From Neolentinus lepideus HHB14362 ss-1 (Eukaryota > Basidiomycota > Agaricomycetes > Gloeophyllales > Gloeophyllaceae): 64,000 nt of DNA. Each line of letters starts with the position of its first letter. The stretch's first letter is position 1. This document shows positions 33,816-44,270 of the stretch, piece by piece. The translations under genes were made by a program, and so were the position numbers. Under the pieces are notes generated by a model that did not search any database, was not told the DNA's origin, and worked only from the letters and a program-made list of their open reading frames with translations. The stretch is taken from NCBI GenBank assembly GCA_001632425.1, contig KV425578.1, forward strand, positions 10,168 to 74,167, read 5' to 3'.

Positions 33816-34927
33816 AGCGCCTCCGTCCCGCCAGCCCGAATTCGGGGGAGGTACCGAGAGAAGAGGAAGTTGCGGAGGATCATGACGTAGCGGACGATGG
33901 CGAAAAGAACGCACTGGCCCAGTGCGATGCCGACGATATATCCCGCGAGTTTCTTATGCTCAGTCGAGGGGTCGAGGAAGTAGTAGGCTGGGGGAGTCGG
34001 TCAGTCTTGTCGAGGCGAGGGATGGGGGGTACGTACTATAGAACCCCTGGCTGGCGTGGGTGACATACGTGAGGGCGAGGTACAGCGCGAGGATGACCAT
34101 GCAGATGGGGAGGTGCAGCCACGGCAGCGGGTCTGTGGCGGCAAAGAGGATCTCAAAGACCGCGAACGCGGTGTTGAGGGCGTGCTGCGATATGTTGGCG
34201 TAGGCTGTATCGGCGTCTCGCGGGTTGGTATAGAGAAAAACGAGACAAGGCGACAGACGTGCGTACAGGAGAAAGTGGTGGCGAATGTGGACGACGAGGA
34301 GAGGCGGGCCCAGTATACCACCGTCACGACAATCGCTGCACACGAGTTCAATGTAACGTAACGTCAGATGTACTAATGTTTATCTTCTTATTTAGAGCAC
34401 GCACGGAAAGTGGTGATCGTGCTGAATAGCACGCCGTGCGCGTACTGCAACATCCGGTACGCGCGTGTAGGTTTTGAGGTGGGTGCACCGCGGGCGTAGA
34501 GGAGGGTCTGGGTACCCGCGGCTAGGAGGTAGGAGAGCAGGCCAATGTAGGAGAGGTCGGTGAAGTAGGAGAAGTATCTGTGGTGGGGTTGAGTGTCCGA
34601 TCAGTATGGCATTTGCAAAGCAGGGAGGGTTTGTTCATGTGGTGCATAAAATTACGTCCCTCGTGAAAGGTCATACCTAGCGAGATGTATATACGTATAC
34701 AACTGTTGTGCGCATCCCGAAGCCGCAAGCCTAGCCCCGCAAGAAATACAAGCCACTCACCCAAACTCCCGTGCGCTCCCTGCATCAATCCCATCCTTGA
34801 TGAGCACCGCAAGCGCAGTGGTTAGGGCATATTTCCCAAGTGTCAGGCGCAAGATGGCGAGATAAAACGGCGGAAGAACATGCGAAGAGACAAAGGGCGT
34901 GGTCAGGTAGAGCGGGGGCATTGGCAT
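33776..34927 (-). CDS. FAR-17a/AIG1-like integral membrane protein
   Basis: Five exons (34761-34927, 34405-34577, 34267-34335, 34037-34204, 33776-33987) give 262 residues. Animal relatives (AIG1, ADTRP) hydrolyse fatty-acid esters of hydroxy fatty acids with an intramembrane Thr/His pair; function in fungi is unknown. Family features: YFSYFTDLSYIGLLSYLL, then GVLFSTITTFPIVVTVVYWA containing the conserved Thr region, ISQHALNTAFAVFEIL with the conserved His, and the TYVTHASQGFYTYYFLDP block. There are about six hydrophobic segments and a charged C-terminus (EEWEEVERSEVV). Start at 34927 (MPMPPLYLTTPF) is the first ATG in frame. The last exon has a degenerate inverted partial copy at about 36905-36950, made by the inverted duplication. 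Same strand as the MPV17 gene upstream. Confidence 0.88.
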
Positions 34928-35532
34928 TATTATTGCATGTCCCGGGTCAACTTTTGCGAAAGGGGGGAAAATACACAGCTAGAGGGAAGGTTTTTGGTAA
35001 GGAGCGACTGGTGTATATGGAAGGAAAGAGGATGAGGGAAAGCAGAGCCAGAGTGGCACTGGCAGAGAGCAACCAGAAACCAGAAGGCGAGCGAATGCGG
35101 CGACTCGAGCCCAAGTTTCCCAGGGTAATATGTGATCGGCCAGGAATCCGCGAAATCGCCAAGGCTTTCATGCTGTACAGATGATCGTGGGGTATGTTGA
35201 TCGTGGGGGGTGTACAGTAGAGAGTGCGTGCGTTGGTGGTATACAACTTAAGAGTACATCGGGTAGCAGTGGCGCCCACTATACCGCCTGTCAATCACTG
35301 TAGCAACGTCGGGGATGCCGTAAATCAGTTAGACCGACTCTCAGGCACAGTTCGTAGAAGCCGAAAGCAAATAAATTTTTGGACTATTACTCTACGTGCA
35401 GAAGCATTGCGTGTCTATAAACGGGTATACAAAAGCTTGTGGACTGCACAAGTTCCCAAATCCGGTCCGTCTATTAGTATCAGATCTTGCTTGTTTCGGA
35501 TATTCACACCGAAGGTAATGTATGATTTGATT
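34928..35532. other. Spacer between MPV17-like and AIG1-like genes
   Basis: About 600 bp between two minus-strand genes; it should hold the AIG1-like promoter and the 3' UTR of the MPV17-like gene. No other exon or repeat was seen. Confidence 0.6.
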
Positions 35533-36568
35533 TTACTCAACCTTCAAGCCTACTTGCTCTTCGAGACTCTGCTGTTGGGCGTTTACTGCGCTGAGGTATG
35601 TATCTGCCGGAGCACGCCGTTAGCTAGGATAAGGAGACAAGAAAGGGGGCCGTACTCCAGAACAAGCTGACCACGCTGACGAACACGAAGCGCATGTGCG
35701 GCGGGATGACCGCGAAGTTGATCGCTTGCGCGGGAACAAACACCCCCCTGTATTCGATTCGGTACGGTCAGCTCTGCACTCTTCTAAGCGCGCGAATTGG
35801 GAAGCGCTCACCAGTTACGAATCAGAGTGGGTACGTATGCCTGCCGAGTTGAGTTGGGGTAAGAATGGAAGCAAGAAAAGGAAAGAGTAAGGAAGTTAAC
35901 GCACGGTGCTAAGCCGCTCACCCGCGTCAGAGAGCGGCTTACCCTCGAGCAGCGTCATCGAGCCGAAGAAGTACGCGACGATTACTGATAAGCTGTGTCA
36001 GTACAAACAGGCAAAAAAAAAACTAGTCTAGTGGCGAAGCCCACCTGGAGACAACACAGCTTGGTCGAGCCACACTTTGTAGATTATCCCGCGGGTTGGC
36101 GTCGCGAACTGCAGCTTGTTGAGGAACTGGTACCATTTGGTGATGACGGGGCCGAAGAGGGCGCCTATTTGCCACACAGTATCAGTCAGCCTTCCATGGC
36201 GTGCTACGTGTTGCGGGAATGGAAGGACGACGTACCGCCGTAGAACGATAACCGCGCCGTGCGTATCCACTATAACCCCCTCGCTGGTCAAGACTGGAAG
36301 GTTTGCATGGTGAGGGAGAAACTAACGTCGTGGTCCTTTCCTTTCTTCTCAATCGCCTGCTGAGCGAGCACGTCGCCCGCGCCAAAGAGCACCGCCGCTG
36401 TCCCGCACTGCGCAATCATTGGGCGGCGAATGAGGAGCGTGCTGGACACGATGAACGCGACAGCAAAAATTTCGACGGGAAAGTGACATAGGAGGGGTGA
36501 ATTGTCAGAACATTTTATTGACGGGAGGACTTGGGTACGCACTTGTATGCACGGAGGAGGGATGCCAT
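35533..36568 (-). CDS. Mpv17/PMP22 family membrane protein
   Basis: Small four-helix membrane protein of mitochondrial inner membrane or peroxisome (yeast SYM1, human MPV17/PXMP2); a channel-like role is proposed for the family. Eight exons (36543-36568, 36327-36441, 36236-36269, 36045-36164, 35905-35984, 35812-35840, 35656-35747, 35533-35603) give 188 residues, standard length. Signatures: LLIRRPMIAQCGTAAVLFGAGD, ALFGPVITKWYQFLNKL, TRGIIYKVWLDQAVLSP, AYFFGSMTLLEGK, AYVPTLIRNWGVFVPAQAIN and the end VVSLFWNTYLSAVNAQ. Several exons are very short (26, 29, 34 nt). The fifth exon must extend past an internal GTAAGC to keep the LLEGKPLSDAGERLS sequence. The gene lies inside the region enclosed by the inverted duplication. 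Confidence 0.92.
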
Positions 36569-36904
36569 CGTCAACTAGTAATGTCTATGATGGCTGTCTT
36601 TTTTCTTCGTCGTCGTCGTCGAGGGTGCCAGCAGACAGTATCGGTTTTACGAATGGAGAACAGTTAAGGTCCGATCTCAGAGGATGTCGCCGGCCCGGAG
36701 CCCGGTCTGGGGTAAGCGTCTAATAATGTCATTGCGGGGAAGGACTTCTGGAGATAGGAATACGGGTGCTTGCGGCCAAGTTCTCGGGCAAACTATGGAC
36801 GCGAAATATACACCCATCTGTAAGAGTAGGCACTTACTTACAATATTTGCCTACAGCTCTGATAAATCTTGCGGTAGGCACACACTTAATTCGTGTCATA
36901 TTCT
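36569..36904. other. Promoter region of the MPV17-like gene
   Basis: 336 bp upstream of the MPV17-like start, up to the right arm of the inverted duplication. A TCTTCGTCGTCGTCGTCG microsatellite-like run lies near 36604-36621. No exon seen. Confidence 0.5.
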
Positions 36905-36950
36905 AGAGCGCTAGAGAGGTGGGAGGAGGTTGAACGGTCTAAATTCTCAC
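36905..36950 (+). pseudogene. Fragment of the AIG1-like gene's last exon (inverted copy)
   Basis: On the plus strand, GCGCTAGAG-AGGTGGGAGGAGGTTGAACGGTCT matches, with a few differences, the minus-strand end of the AIG1-like gene (the codons for EALEEWEEVERSE near 33785-33815). It is followed by material matching that gene's 3' flank (CAAATGACTGTAGGGATGG, GAGAGATTCATGGTTACAG). The fragment is far too short to function. It fixes one breakpoint of the inverted duplication inside the coding exon. Confidence 0.75.
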
Positions 36951-37748
36951 CCTCTATTTGGTGTGGGCGACTTCGTACCACAAATGACTGTAGGGATGGT
37001 CTAAAAGGAGGACGAGAGATTCATGGTTACAGTTACTCGCACGATCGCTGTCGCTATTTACTGTACACGTGGATATCTTTTGGATTTTGGATTTCACTTG
37101 CAGGTGGACTTGGACTGTGGATGGTTACGTATATAAAGCAGCACAGCTGATAATGAATAGGCCAACTTCAGGGGAGAAGGATGATCAGCTGGAGGAGTGC
37201 CCGAGGAAAAGTAGATGGTCCGACGGGGAGACAAGGTTGTAGCTGCGGATCGAGGCACCCGGGTTTGCTCATAGACGAGGTGCTGTACTCTGCCAGACGC
37301 ACATTGCCTACAAGGAACAAGCGAGCGAGAGATAATCAGCACTTGCTCGGCGTGCCACGCCTTTGATATCTATGCGAAAATGGGCTCGACGTACCACTAA
37401 ATAAAAAGCGCCATGCGCCGCCACAGATTGGGCTAATCCTACGAAAATGGACCAAGACAACTTCCAGCGAATAGCAAGAGTGGCAAAGTGCAGAAGCAGA
37501 CGTCGAAGAGTATGGCTATGGTCGATTATGATAGCTGGGCGTGCACCATTTTTATTCTGCCAAAGTGAAGGAGCAAAGGCAGGATAGAAAGGTCCTTCCT
37601 TCGGCTCCCTAAAGTAAGTGAAGGCAAAGGTGTACGCTCGCTAGAGGACTGCCATCACTGTTGTTGAGTACCGAGCACCAACGTGATCTCCCACCGAAGA
37701 GCAGTTCCAGACTGTACCCTCGCGAACTAAAAAAGTCCAGACGTCCAT

Positions 37749-38919
37749 CTATTCGCCCGCCCCGCGCGTTTCTCTATCGAAGAGCATCCTGAAAGCTCTC
37801 GTCTTATCGGTATCGCGAACCTCCTTATCGATATCCAAAGACCACGGAATCCAATGTCCGCCATTAGGGTCACGTTTCCGCGTCAAGACCAGCTCTCCTT
37901 CTCTGGGCGCTGGTCTTTCGCGGACACCGACGTTCAATTTCGTTATTTCAAGGATCTTGATGATGCGGATAACGACGGTCCGCGTATTAGCGTGCTCCGC
38001 GAGCGTCGAGGGCTCGAACTGGACGAGAGCTGTTCCTACAGGTGGGCAAAGGTAAAAGTGTTGAGTCACTCCTGTGCATCTGACCGTCGTGGTAATACTC
38101 ACCTTTGTATGGCGGGATTTTGCTGTTATTAGGTCGAAACAAACATAGAATTCGGACCAACGCGCTTTCGGAATCGTCCACCACCCAGGCAGAGAAGGAC
38201 GTCGACTCTAGTGAGACGGGGATGGCCTGGCCGAACCGCCAAATAATGTCACTTTTGGAAAGGGGGAGCCTACTGACAGTCTTCGAAGAGTTGACCACGC
38301 ACAACGCGCTGTCTAGGAGATCCCTAGTGACGAACGCGTCCGAGAGCAGAACACTCCGAAGGACCTTGTACTGCTGGTACCACGCGATAGCGAATATAGA
38401 TACCCGCCAAGGATCGCCCCCAGGCATGCGGAGATCTTGTCCGCCTTGGAAACTCGCCGGGTCCTTCGAGTTCGTAACGCGAAAGCGGACTTGACCCGCG
38501 AGTGCAGGAGCGCCAGGGTCGATGTGCCAGTAGAAGAACCCCTGCGTGTCGTCAGGAAAGCCAATATGATGGCCTTTCGAATTCGAATACGAGAGCTGTA
38601 AGCGGGGACAGCTCCTCAGATCAGCTCGGAGCCTCATGTTCATGGGTGTCATCCGTCCGCTCAACACCACGAAATCCTCGGGAGATAGATAGCGAGGGTT
38701 CAGTGTCCTGAGACGCACAGACGGGAGTCGGCGGCGTCTTTCGGCGCCAGTCTTGCTGGCACTGGCTTCCGCCTCGCCAGTAATCGTGCGTTTCTGCGCG
38801 TACTCTTGATGGTGCGATCGTCCCATGCGCATCGATGTGATGCTCGAGCGCAAAGAATGAGGGAGGGCCTGCACGATGGGAGGGAACGTTCTGAGGCCTA
38901 GCAATGTGGCGCTAGACAT
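37749..38919 (-). CDS. Family X copy 4, uncharacterised protein (inverted)
   Basis: Two exons (38103-38919, 37749-38035) give 367 residues. The intron is 67 nt, so retention would shift the frame. N-terminus MSSATLLGLRTFPPIVQAL is presequence-like, as in the other copies. The conserved SPEDFVVLSGRMTP, GFFYWHIDPGAPALAGQVRF and GGDPWRVSIF segments and the C-terminal RAFRMLFDRET are intact. It differs from copy 3 by a longer segment after RMTP (MNMRLRADLRSCPRLQLSY...), where it resembles copy 2. This suggests copy 4 was not made simply from present-day copy 3, or that gene conversion has mixed the copies. It ends GAGE, as broken copy 1 does. Its start lies only 273 bp from the stop of monooxygenase copy 2, on the same strand. 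Confidence 0.75.
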
Positions 38920-39192
38920 TGCTATGGGAGCAGAGATGAGATGGGAAGCACTGCAGCATTCGAAACAGTGAACCCACTAGTCGAAGGGACTCAGCAACAC
39001 TAGGTTGTTGTGTAATTCGCGCTCTGTCCCTAGATGGTATGTTGTTCCCACGATATATTCATCTCGCGTCGCAGATCATTTTGATTTATACATAAACACT
39101 GGAGAATCAAATCGCGAATTACTATTGCCCTCAGAATTTTCGACTTAACTCTGCAATTTCGACATAACAATACTGGCATACTCGTAGCAAAT

Positions 39193-41758
39193 CTATGCAG
39201 AATATCTGGATCCATTCCATATGCCTTCTTGCAAGGCTTTGATCTCTGTGTTGAAGTGGTTCAGAGAAGCGTGCGGAATATTGTACAGGGGCTGTACTCA
39301 CGGAGTGCAAGATGCTTCGAATGAAGCCGACACTGTCCCAAGCCACCTGTACATACCCATTGGTCAACGACTACAAGTGCTATCCTGAAGGAGACATACC
39401 CATCATACACCATAGATTGGGTACGCCGATGTCCCTCCAAGCACCATTGAACTCTCCTTCTGCATCGACATCCCATATGGGCTTGATCTTACTGGAGAAC
39501 TTGTTTCCCAGCAGTTTGATCAGGCCATCTCTCGACTTTTGGTACCTGAAGACTGAAATTCAGCATCAAGCCAAGAGGAGAGAGACTTATCGTACCCAGT
39601 CGCAAAGATCACTATGTCGCACGGAAGCTCACTTCCATCCTGAAACTTGATGCCGGTTTCAGTGAAGCGGTCGATGAGACTGTCGTTCTTGAGCTTGATC
39701 GTCCCGTCGATAATCATCTGGCTGGCTCCCACATCTGTCATGTATCAGCGGAGTTTTATTCCTCAAAGCTTAGTTCCACCTAGGTAATAGCCACCACCTC
39801 TTGTCCAGGCCAGGGTCAGGGATCCGGATCCTTCATCTCCCATGCTCAATTTGAAGCCTCTGCGCCTGAGTCCGTCAAGAATTGTCCTGATTCAATTGTC
39901 AATTTCTGATACAAAAAACTTGGATATCTGTAATCACTCGTCGGCCTCCGCGATGATGTTTGTCAAGCGCTGGTGCATTAATTTCAGGAGAGGGTTTGGG
40001 TAGGAAGCGGTAATTAAGTCCGCATTTTCGAGGGACGGACCTCCCTCGTTATAGATGTCTAGAGTTTCGTAAGTGGGGAAAGTTGAATGCGCCGGGGAAC
40101 GTACGATACACTCTGGGGACACCCTCCTTCACGCTCATGATATATGTCGGACTTCTCTGGACCATAGTGACATCTATATGAATATGCGTCCAGTGCATTG
40201 GTCTTAGGCTCTATCATCCAATCTTACCGACGCCATTTTCAACGTGATCACTACATATATCATGTGCTGTTTGCGTCATCGTGGGCACAAACCAAAAGCC
40301 GTTCGGGTTACTCACCAGATGTGCCTGAGCCAACTACGACCACTTTCTTCCCAATATGATCCTTTGCGACCTTGTGCTGCGAGGAATGCATTACGCGACC
40401 TTTGAATTGCTCCTAATACGTACGATTATGACCTATCGCATGACAACAATGCAATGCACGCGCACCATGCCCGGGTAAACTGGCATCTTAGGCAATCCAC
40501 CTCCCCATCCAACGGCACAGACCAAGTGGTTGACGGTGAAAGTGCGCTCTTGACCGGTTTCGAGCCGTCTGACCGTGACAATCCAGTTCTTGGTAGATTC
40601 ATCTTGTTCGGCTCCAATTACCTCGGACGACGTCCACACATTAAGTTCCAAAGTATGAGCATACGATTCCATCCAGCCAGCCAACTGCGTTAGCCGTGTT
40701 AGCGCAGGATCAGTCCTGAAACAATTCCGGAAATACCTTGGAGGCCGCAGGGTATTGGGGCCACGTTGACGGGAACCTACAAATGTGTCAGATCGGTACC
40801 CTAAATAATCTCATTTCGTAGATAACAACATACGGAAGGTAGGCCATATGGTCAACTCCTGAGTACACCGCATATATAATAAACGCATAGTGGTTAGGAT
40901 ACAATGGAACCCACCGACTAAAGTATGCAAGTGGAGATATTCGTAGCGAGTCCTCCAATTATCTCCAACACGAGGGTGTCGCTCAACCACCAGCGTAGGG
41001 ATGTCAAGGTACTTCAACCTCGCGGCGATTTCTAAACCAGCATGGCCCGCTCCTGCGACGAGAACCTTTGGATCTTCGTTTCTGAACTCCATCTCGCGGC
41101 GTCGTTGTTCCTGCCATTTCCCATGATTGGGGGACTGCTCGCGCAGACGACCTATCTTCTCTGGGAATCCTTTCAGTTCATCCAGGGTTGTCAGAATAAG
41201 ATGCGCTTTCCATTCTAGTGCTCCGTTCGACTCCGGGAGAGGGACGAGTCGGAACACCCCCGAGCCTTTACCCACATCAGTTTCGAACTTGAACAACGCT
41301 TGAATCCAGGCCAGGTCAGGGTAGGGTCGCTCAAGCTCTACCATGTTCTCGTCTAACCTCAGCGAGTTAAGTTTCGACACCGAGAGACGGTCCAGGAGAA
41401 ACTGTCGGATGCGAGGCTTCGTGTGGAGAGTACGGAAGTCCCATGTCATAGCGAGTATATCTCTCCAGAAAGCATCTTCAACAAGCAGTGAGAGCAGACC
41501 CTCGACATCGCAGGAAGAGATGTATTGTGCAAAGGAGTTTATCCATTTGCGAGCGAAATCGAGCGCGTTCACGTCTTCTGGCAGCTCCTCGACTCCCAGC
41601 TTGTCCAGCGTCGGCAAGGCGGGTCCAGCGGAAAACTTGGGACCATTCACTGCTTCTGGACGGTATGGCAGAGATTCGAAGCCATCGCTGATATCATTCA
41701 AGCTGGATTTGTCGACCGCGGAAGGGAGCGGTTCAGTAATGAAGGCCATCTCAGTCAT
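39193..41758 (-). CDS. NTF2-like/flavin-dependent monooxygenase (copy 2, intact)
   Basis: Probable FAD- and NADPH-dependent oxygenase of the flavin-containing monooxygenase type, with an N-terminal SnoaL/NTF2-like domain, a common fungal architecture. Thirteen exons (40915-41758, 40834-40858, 40737-40776, 40466-40684, 40316-40412, 40228-40266, 40105-40173, 39938-40058, 39780-39886, 39596-39734, 39400-39545, 39302-39346, 39193-39245) join to 647 residues without a stop. Domains: NTF2-like about 60-180; FAD motif VLVAGAGHAGLEIAARL about 235; RHPRVGDNWRTRYEYLHLHT; second nucleotide-binding motif KVVVVGSGTSAHDI about 415; and IVIFATGYQKS near 565. An FMO-type end, RLHSKHLALQIKAL, closes the protein. 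Substrate unknown. Exon 2 is only 25 nt. Confidence 0.9.
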
Positions 41759-42389
41759 AGGAAAGAGTTGTGGTTCTAGGGAGGAACTGGGCGCGTCCGA
41801 CTTTATATTCAGTGATGTATAGTTTCCCGGATGACACTACAGCTACAGGTAAACCCAAACCTTCGTAGCGGCTGTTGAGCCGAGTGTCTTCCTTGCCAGA
41901 TTTATGTTCCTCGGTTGAATTGCGGATGGCTATTCCCTTCTCCGAGGCTGTATGATCAGCGTAAGCCATGCTCCATCTATAGGCAAAGTTAGACCAAGAC
42001 CGTCGCGATGCAATGTCAGGTGGCAGACTCAGAGTTAGTATTCCTGTCTTCGCGCAGGACCGGAGATATTAATTATCCTTAGGAAGTATTAATCGACGCT
42101 AGGTGCTTACAAGCTACAAAGTGTGGGACTCAGAGGTCTGAATCGGTTTATAGAGTATGGATGCCCTGCTCTAGCAGTTTCTCCTCCCTCAAAATGCATT
42201 TTCCCACCCTACCGGCATTTGCCGTCTAGCGTCTTCAACGCCACAGTCACCACAGTATCAGTGCCACATATACTTGGAATCCATTTTCAACACAAACGGG
42301 TCATGCTATACTGGCCATAAGGTGGCTCATCGATGCCCTCGCATGGGTATGGTCCCAGCCCAGCACCGTGCCCATGATAAGCGGAACGT
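41759..42389. other. Upstream region of monooxygenase copy 2
   Basis: Promoter side of the monooxygenase. Up to about 42070 it is similar to the corresponding flank of copy 1 (22328-22640). The remainder, to the CpG-poor block, holds no supported exon. Confidence 0.5.
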
Positions 42390-43850
42390 GAGGAGACATG
42401 TACCGAGAGCTGCCCATGTACCATTGTGATTCGCCTGGCCCAGAGAGTGACAAGAAGCACACCAACAAGAAGAGGAAGGGAGCAAAGTGCAGGAATAAGG
42501 GGGACAGGATGCCTTGCTTGCCCATTAATGGATCAGAGGAATGCGCTGCAGTTGAATGGGGTGTCTGTTTATGGGACTTTCAGTCCCGCTGACTCCTGGA
42601 GTGAATGGGATCCAGTTGCAAAGAAGATTTTCAACCTAAACATGAAGGTGTGTGGAGTTTTAGTCCACAATATAGTTCATCTTAATGGTTTGTCAGCTGA
42701 AAATACATTCATGAACTGAAGGAGAAGTGGCTAGAGGCAACCCAGTTGAAGAAGATAGAGAGTGAAGGTGTTATTTCCCACCCTTCCCTCCTTACATGCA
42801 TCATCCTCTGAGCTCTCCTGTCCCCCTCCTCACCATTCTGTTGTCCTCCCCTTTCCCTGCATCCAACACCTGACACCCACATTGTGTGTTCCTTCACAGG
42901 TGTGTTCAGTCTGGTAGTCTCCATTGCTCTGCTCACTGATGCCTCTCCCTGGGTGAACATATGGGAGTGACTCTGTATAAGTGATCAAGCCAGATTGGGA
43001 GTCAGCAATGAACAGGGCTTGAGTGCCAGGTACTGTCCATCCTTGTGCACTGGTGTGCCAGTAGACTGGCTACTCAAGAGACAGTTCAGTGAGAACCCTT
43101 ATCAGGTGTGCTAGTGTCTTAGTGGTTCATCTGTCGCTGCCACCTAGCATGATATACTTAAAATAGAATAGTTATCTGGCCCATTTACCTACCCAATGTG
43201 AATGACCACATGGGGTGCTTCCAACTGTGGCACTCTGTGTGGTCAAAATGGTTCCATACTAGTCTGGCGAGGCTCCCCCGTCCCCTCCTTCTGCCTCCAA
43301 CAACTTCTCCTTCGCTGACTTGACTTCTAAGTGCAATATCCCCTTACCTCATGTCATGGACCCTGTTGTGAGGCACTGGTGATGAGAGCCTGGTAGCTTT
43401 TCCCCACAGGGGTTTTTGATGCACCCGGGTGATAACCAGATCCACCCTCCTTCCACTCAAACTGTTCCTTGCTGCCACCACCATTTTGTTTCACACTAAC
43501 TGCTGGTCTCCTGCCCATTATTGCACTCTGCACCCCACAGCTTCATGAATGTTACAGCAACTTTTACTTTATTGGGACAAAGAACAAAAGTACTATAGAC
43601 ATGTGATGTGTAATGTCTAGCAGAGGGCTATGCCCTAGAGACAATAAATCAGATTCAAAAAAAAAGGACCCTGAAGCTCAGGATGGTGCATTCAGGTTCA
43701 AGCATAAGCCTGTATTAGAATCATGGACAGACACATACCACACTTCAGCTTTACAACTGACTCACTCCTTCACTCTGATGCAGAAGCTCATACACAGCAG
43801 TAGTGGTATTCATGATGTTAGAGTACCTGCAGCCTTATCATAATTATATT
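42390..43850. mobile_element. CpG-depleted degenerate block, probable fossil transposon
   Basis: Over about 1.4 kb the dinucleotide CG almost vanishes (only a handful of occurrences) while TG and CA are abundant, in sharp contrast to CG-rich genes on both sides. Short open stretches with coding-like residues (plus strand about 42520-42719 and about 42900-43110) are broken by stops. This is the footprint of long-term C-to-T mutation at methylated CpG or of a RIP-like process acting on a repeat. No transposase domain can be named, and no terminal repeats were found, so the element class is open. Confidence 0.5.
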
Positions 43851-44270
43851 TGAGTCAATTCCGGCTGCACAATGGGCCATGGCATGTCCGACCGAGCAGG
43901 GGTAAAGTTACCGATGACAGTCGGCACTCCTCCAGTGGGAATAGTAGACGGGCTTATCACGTGGTGGGAAAATACACGTGAGGACACACTTCGGCTGCAG
44001 ACACTTAGGAATAAGTAATTAGTATGTCACAAAACCGATTCAGTTACATTGTAGTCCACAATGAATCTCGAAGTCAGCATCAAAACATGTCGTCTCGACT
44101 ACAGTGAATTCAAAGACTGACATCTCATCTCTCACAAAGTCTGAAATGTGGCATACTGCTATGTATACTCGCCTTCGTTCCTCAGGACTCGTAACAACCA
44201 CATCTGAAAACCCTATACACACGATCCAAGATACAAAGGACAGACCACAAAGCTCCAAGTCCCACTCCAA
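43851..44270. other. Spacer downstream of the NCS1 transporter
   Basis: About 420 bp with normal CpG content, containing the probable 3' UTR of the NCS1 gene. No exon seen. Confidence 0.6.

Larger units (their letters stand above)
36905..38990 (-). repeat. Right arm of the ~2-kb inverted duplication
   Basis: Inverted counterpart of about 31740-33815. It runs from the AIG1-like gene fragment through the shared flank (GTGGATATCTTTTGGATTTT near 37070, GCCACGCCTTTGATATCTAT near 37354, CAGATTGGGCTAATCC near 37424) to family X copy 4 and its 5' flank. Identity is high but interrupted by small insertions and deletions. It abuts the 3' end of monooxygenase copy 2. Confidence 0.8.

Noticed and set aside
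35941..35943. Splice donor GTAAGC in the MPV17-like gene right after LLEG
   Set aside because: Using it would remove KPLSDAGERLS, which fits the family; the donor at 35899-35904 keeps frame and sequence.
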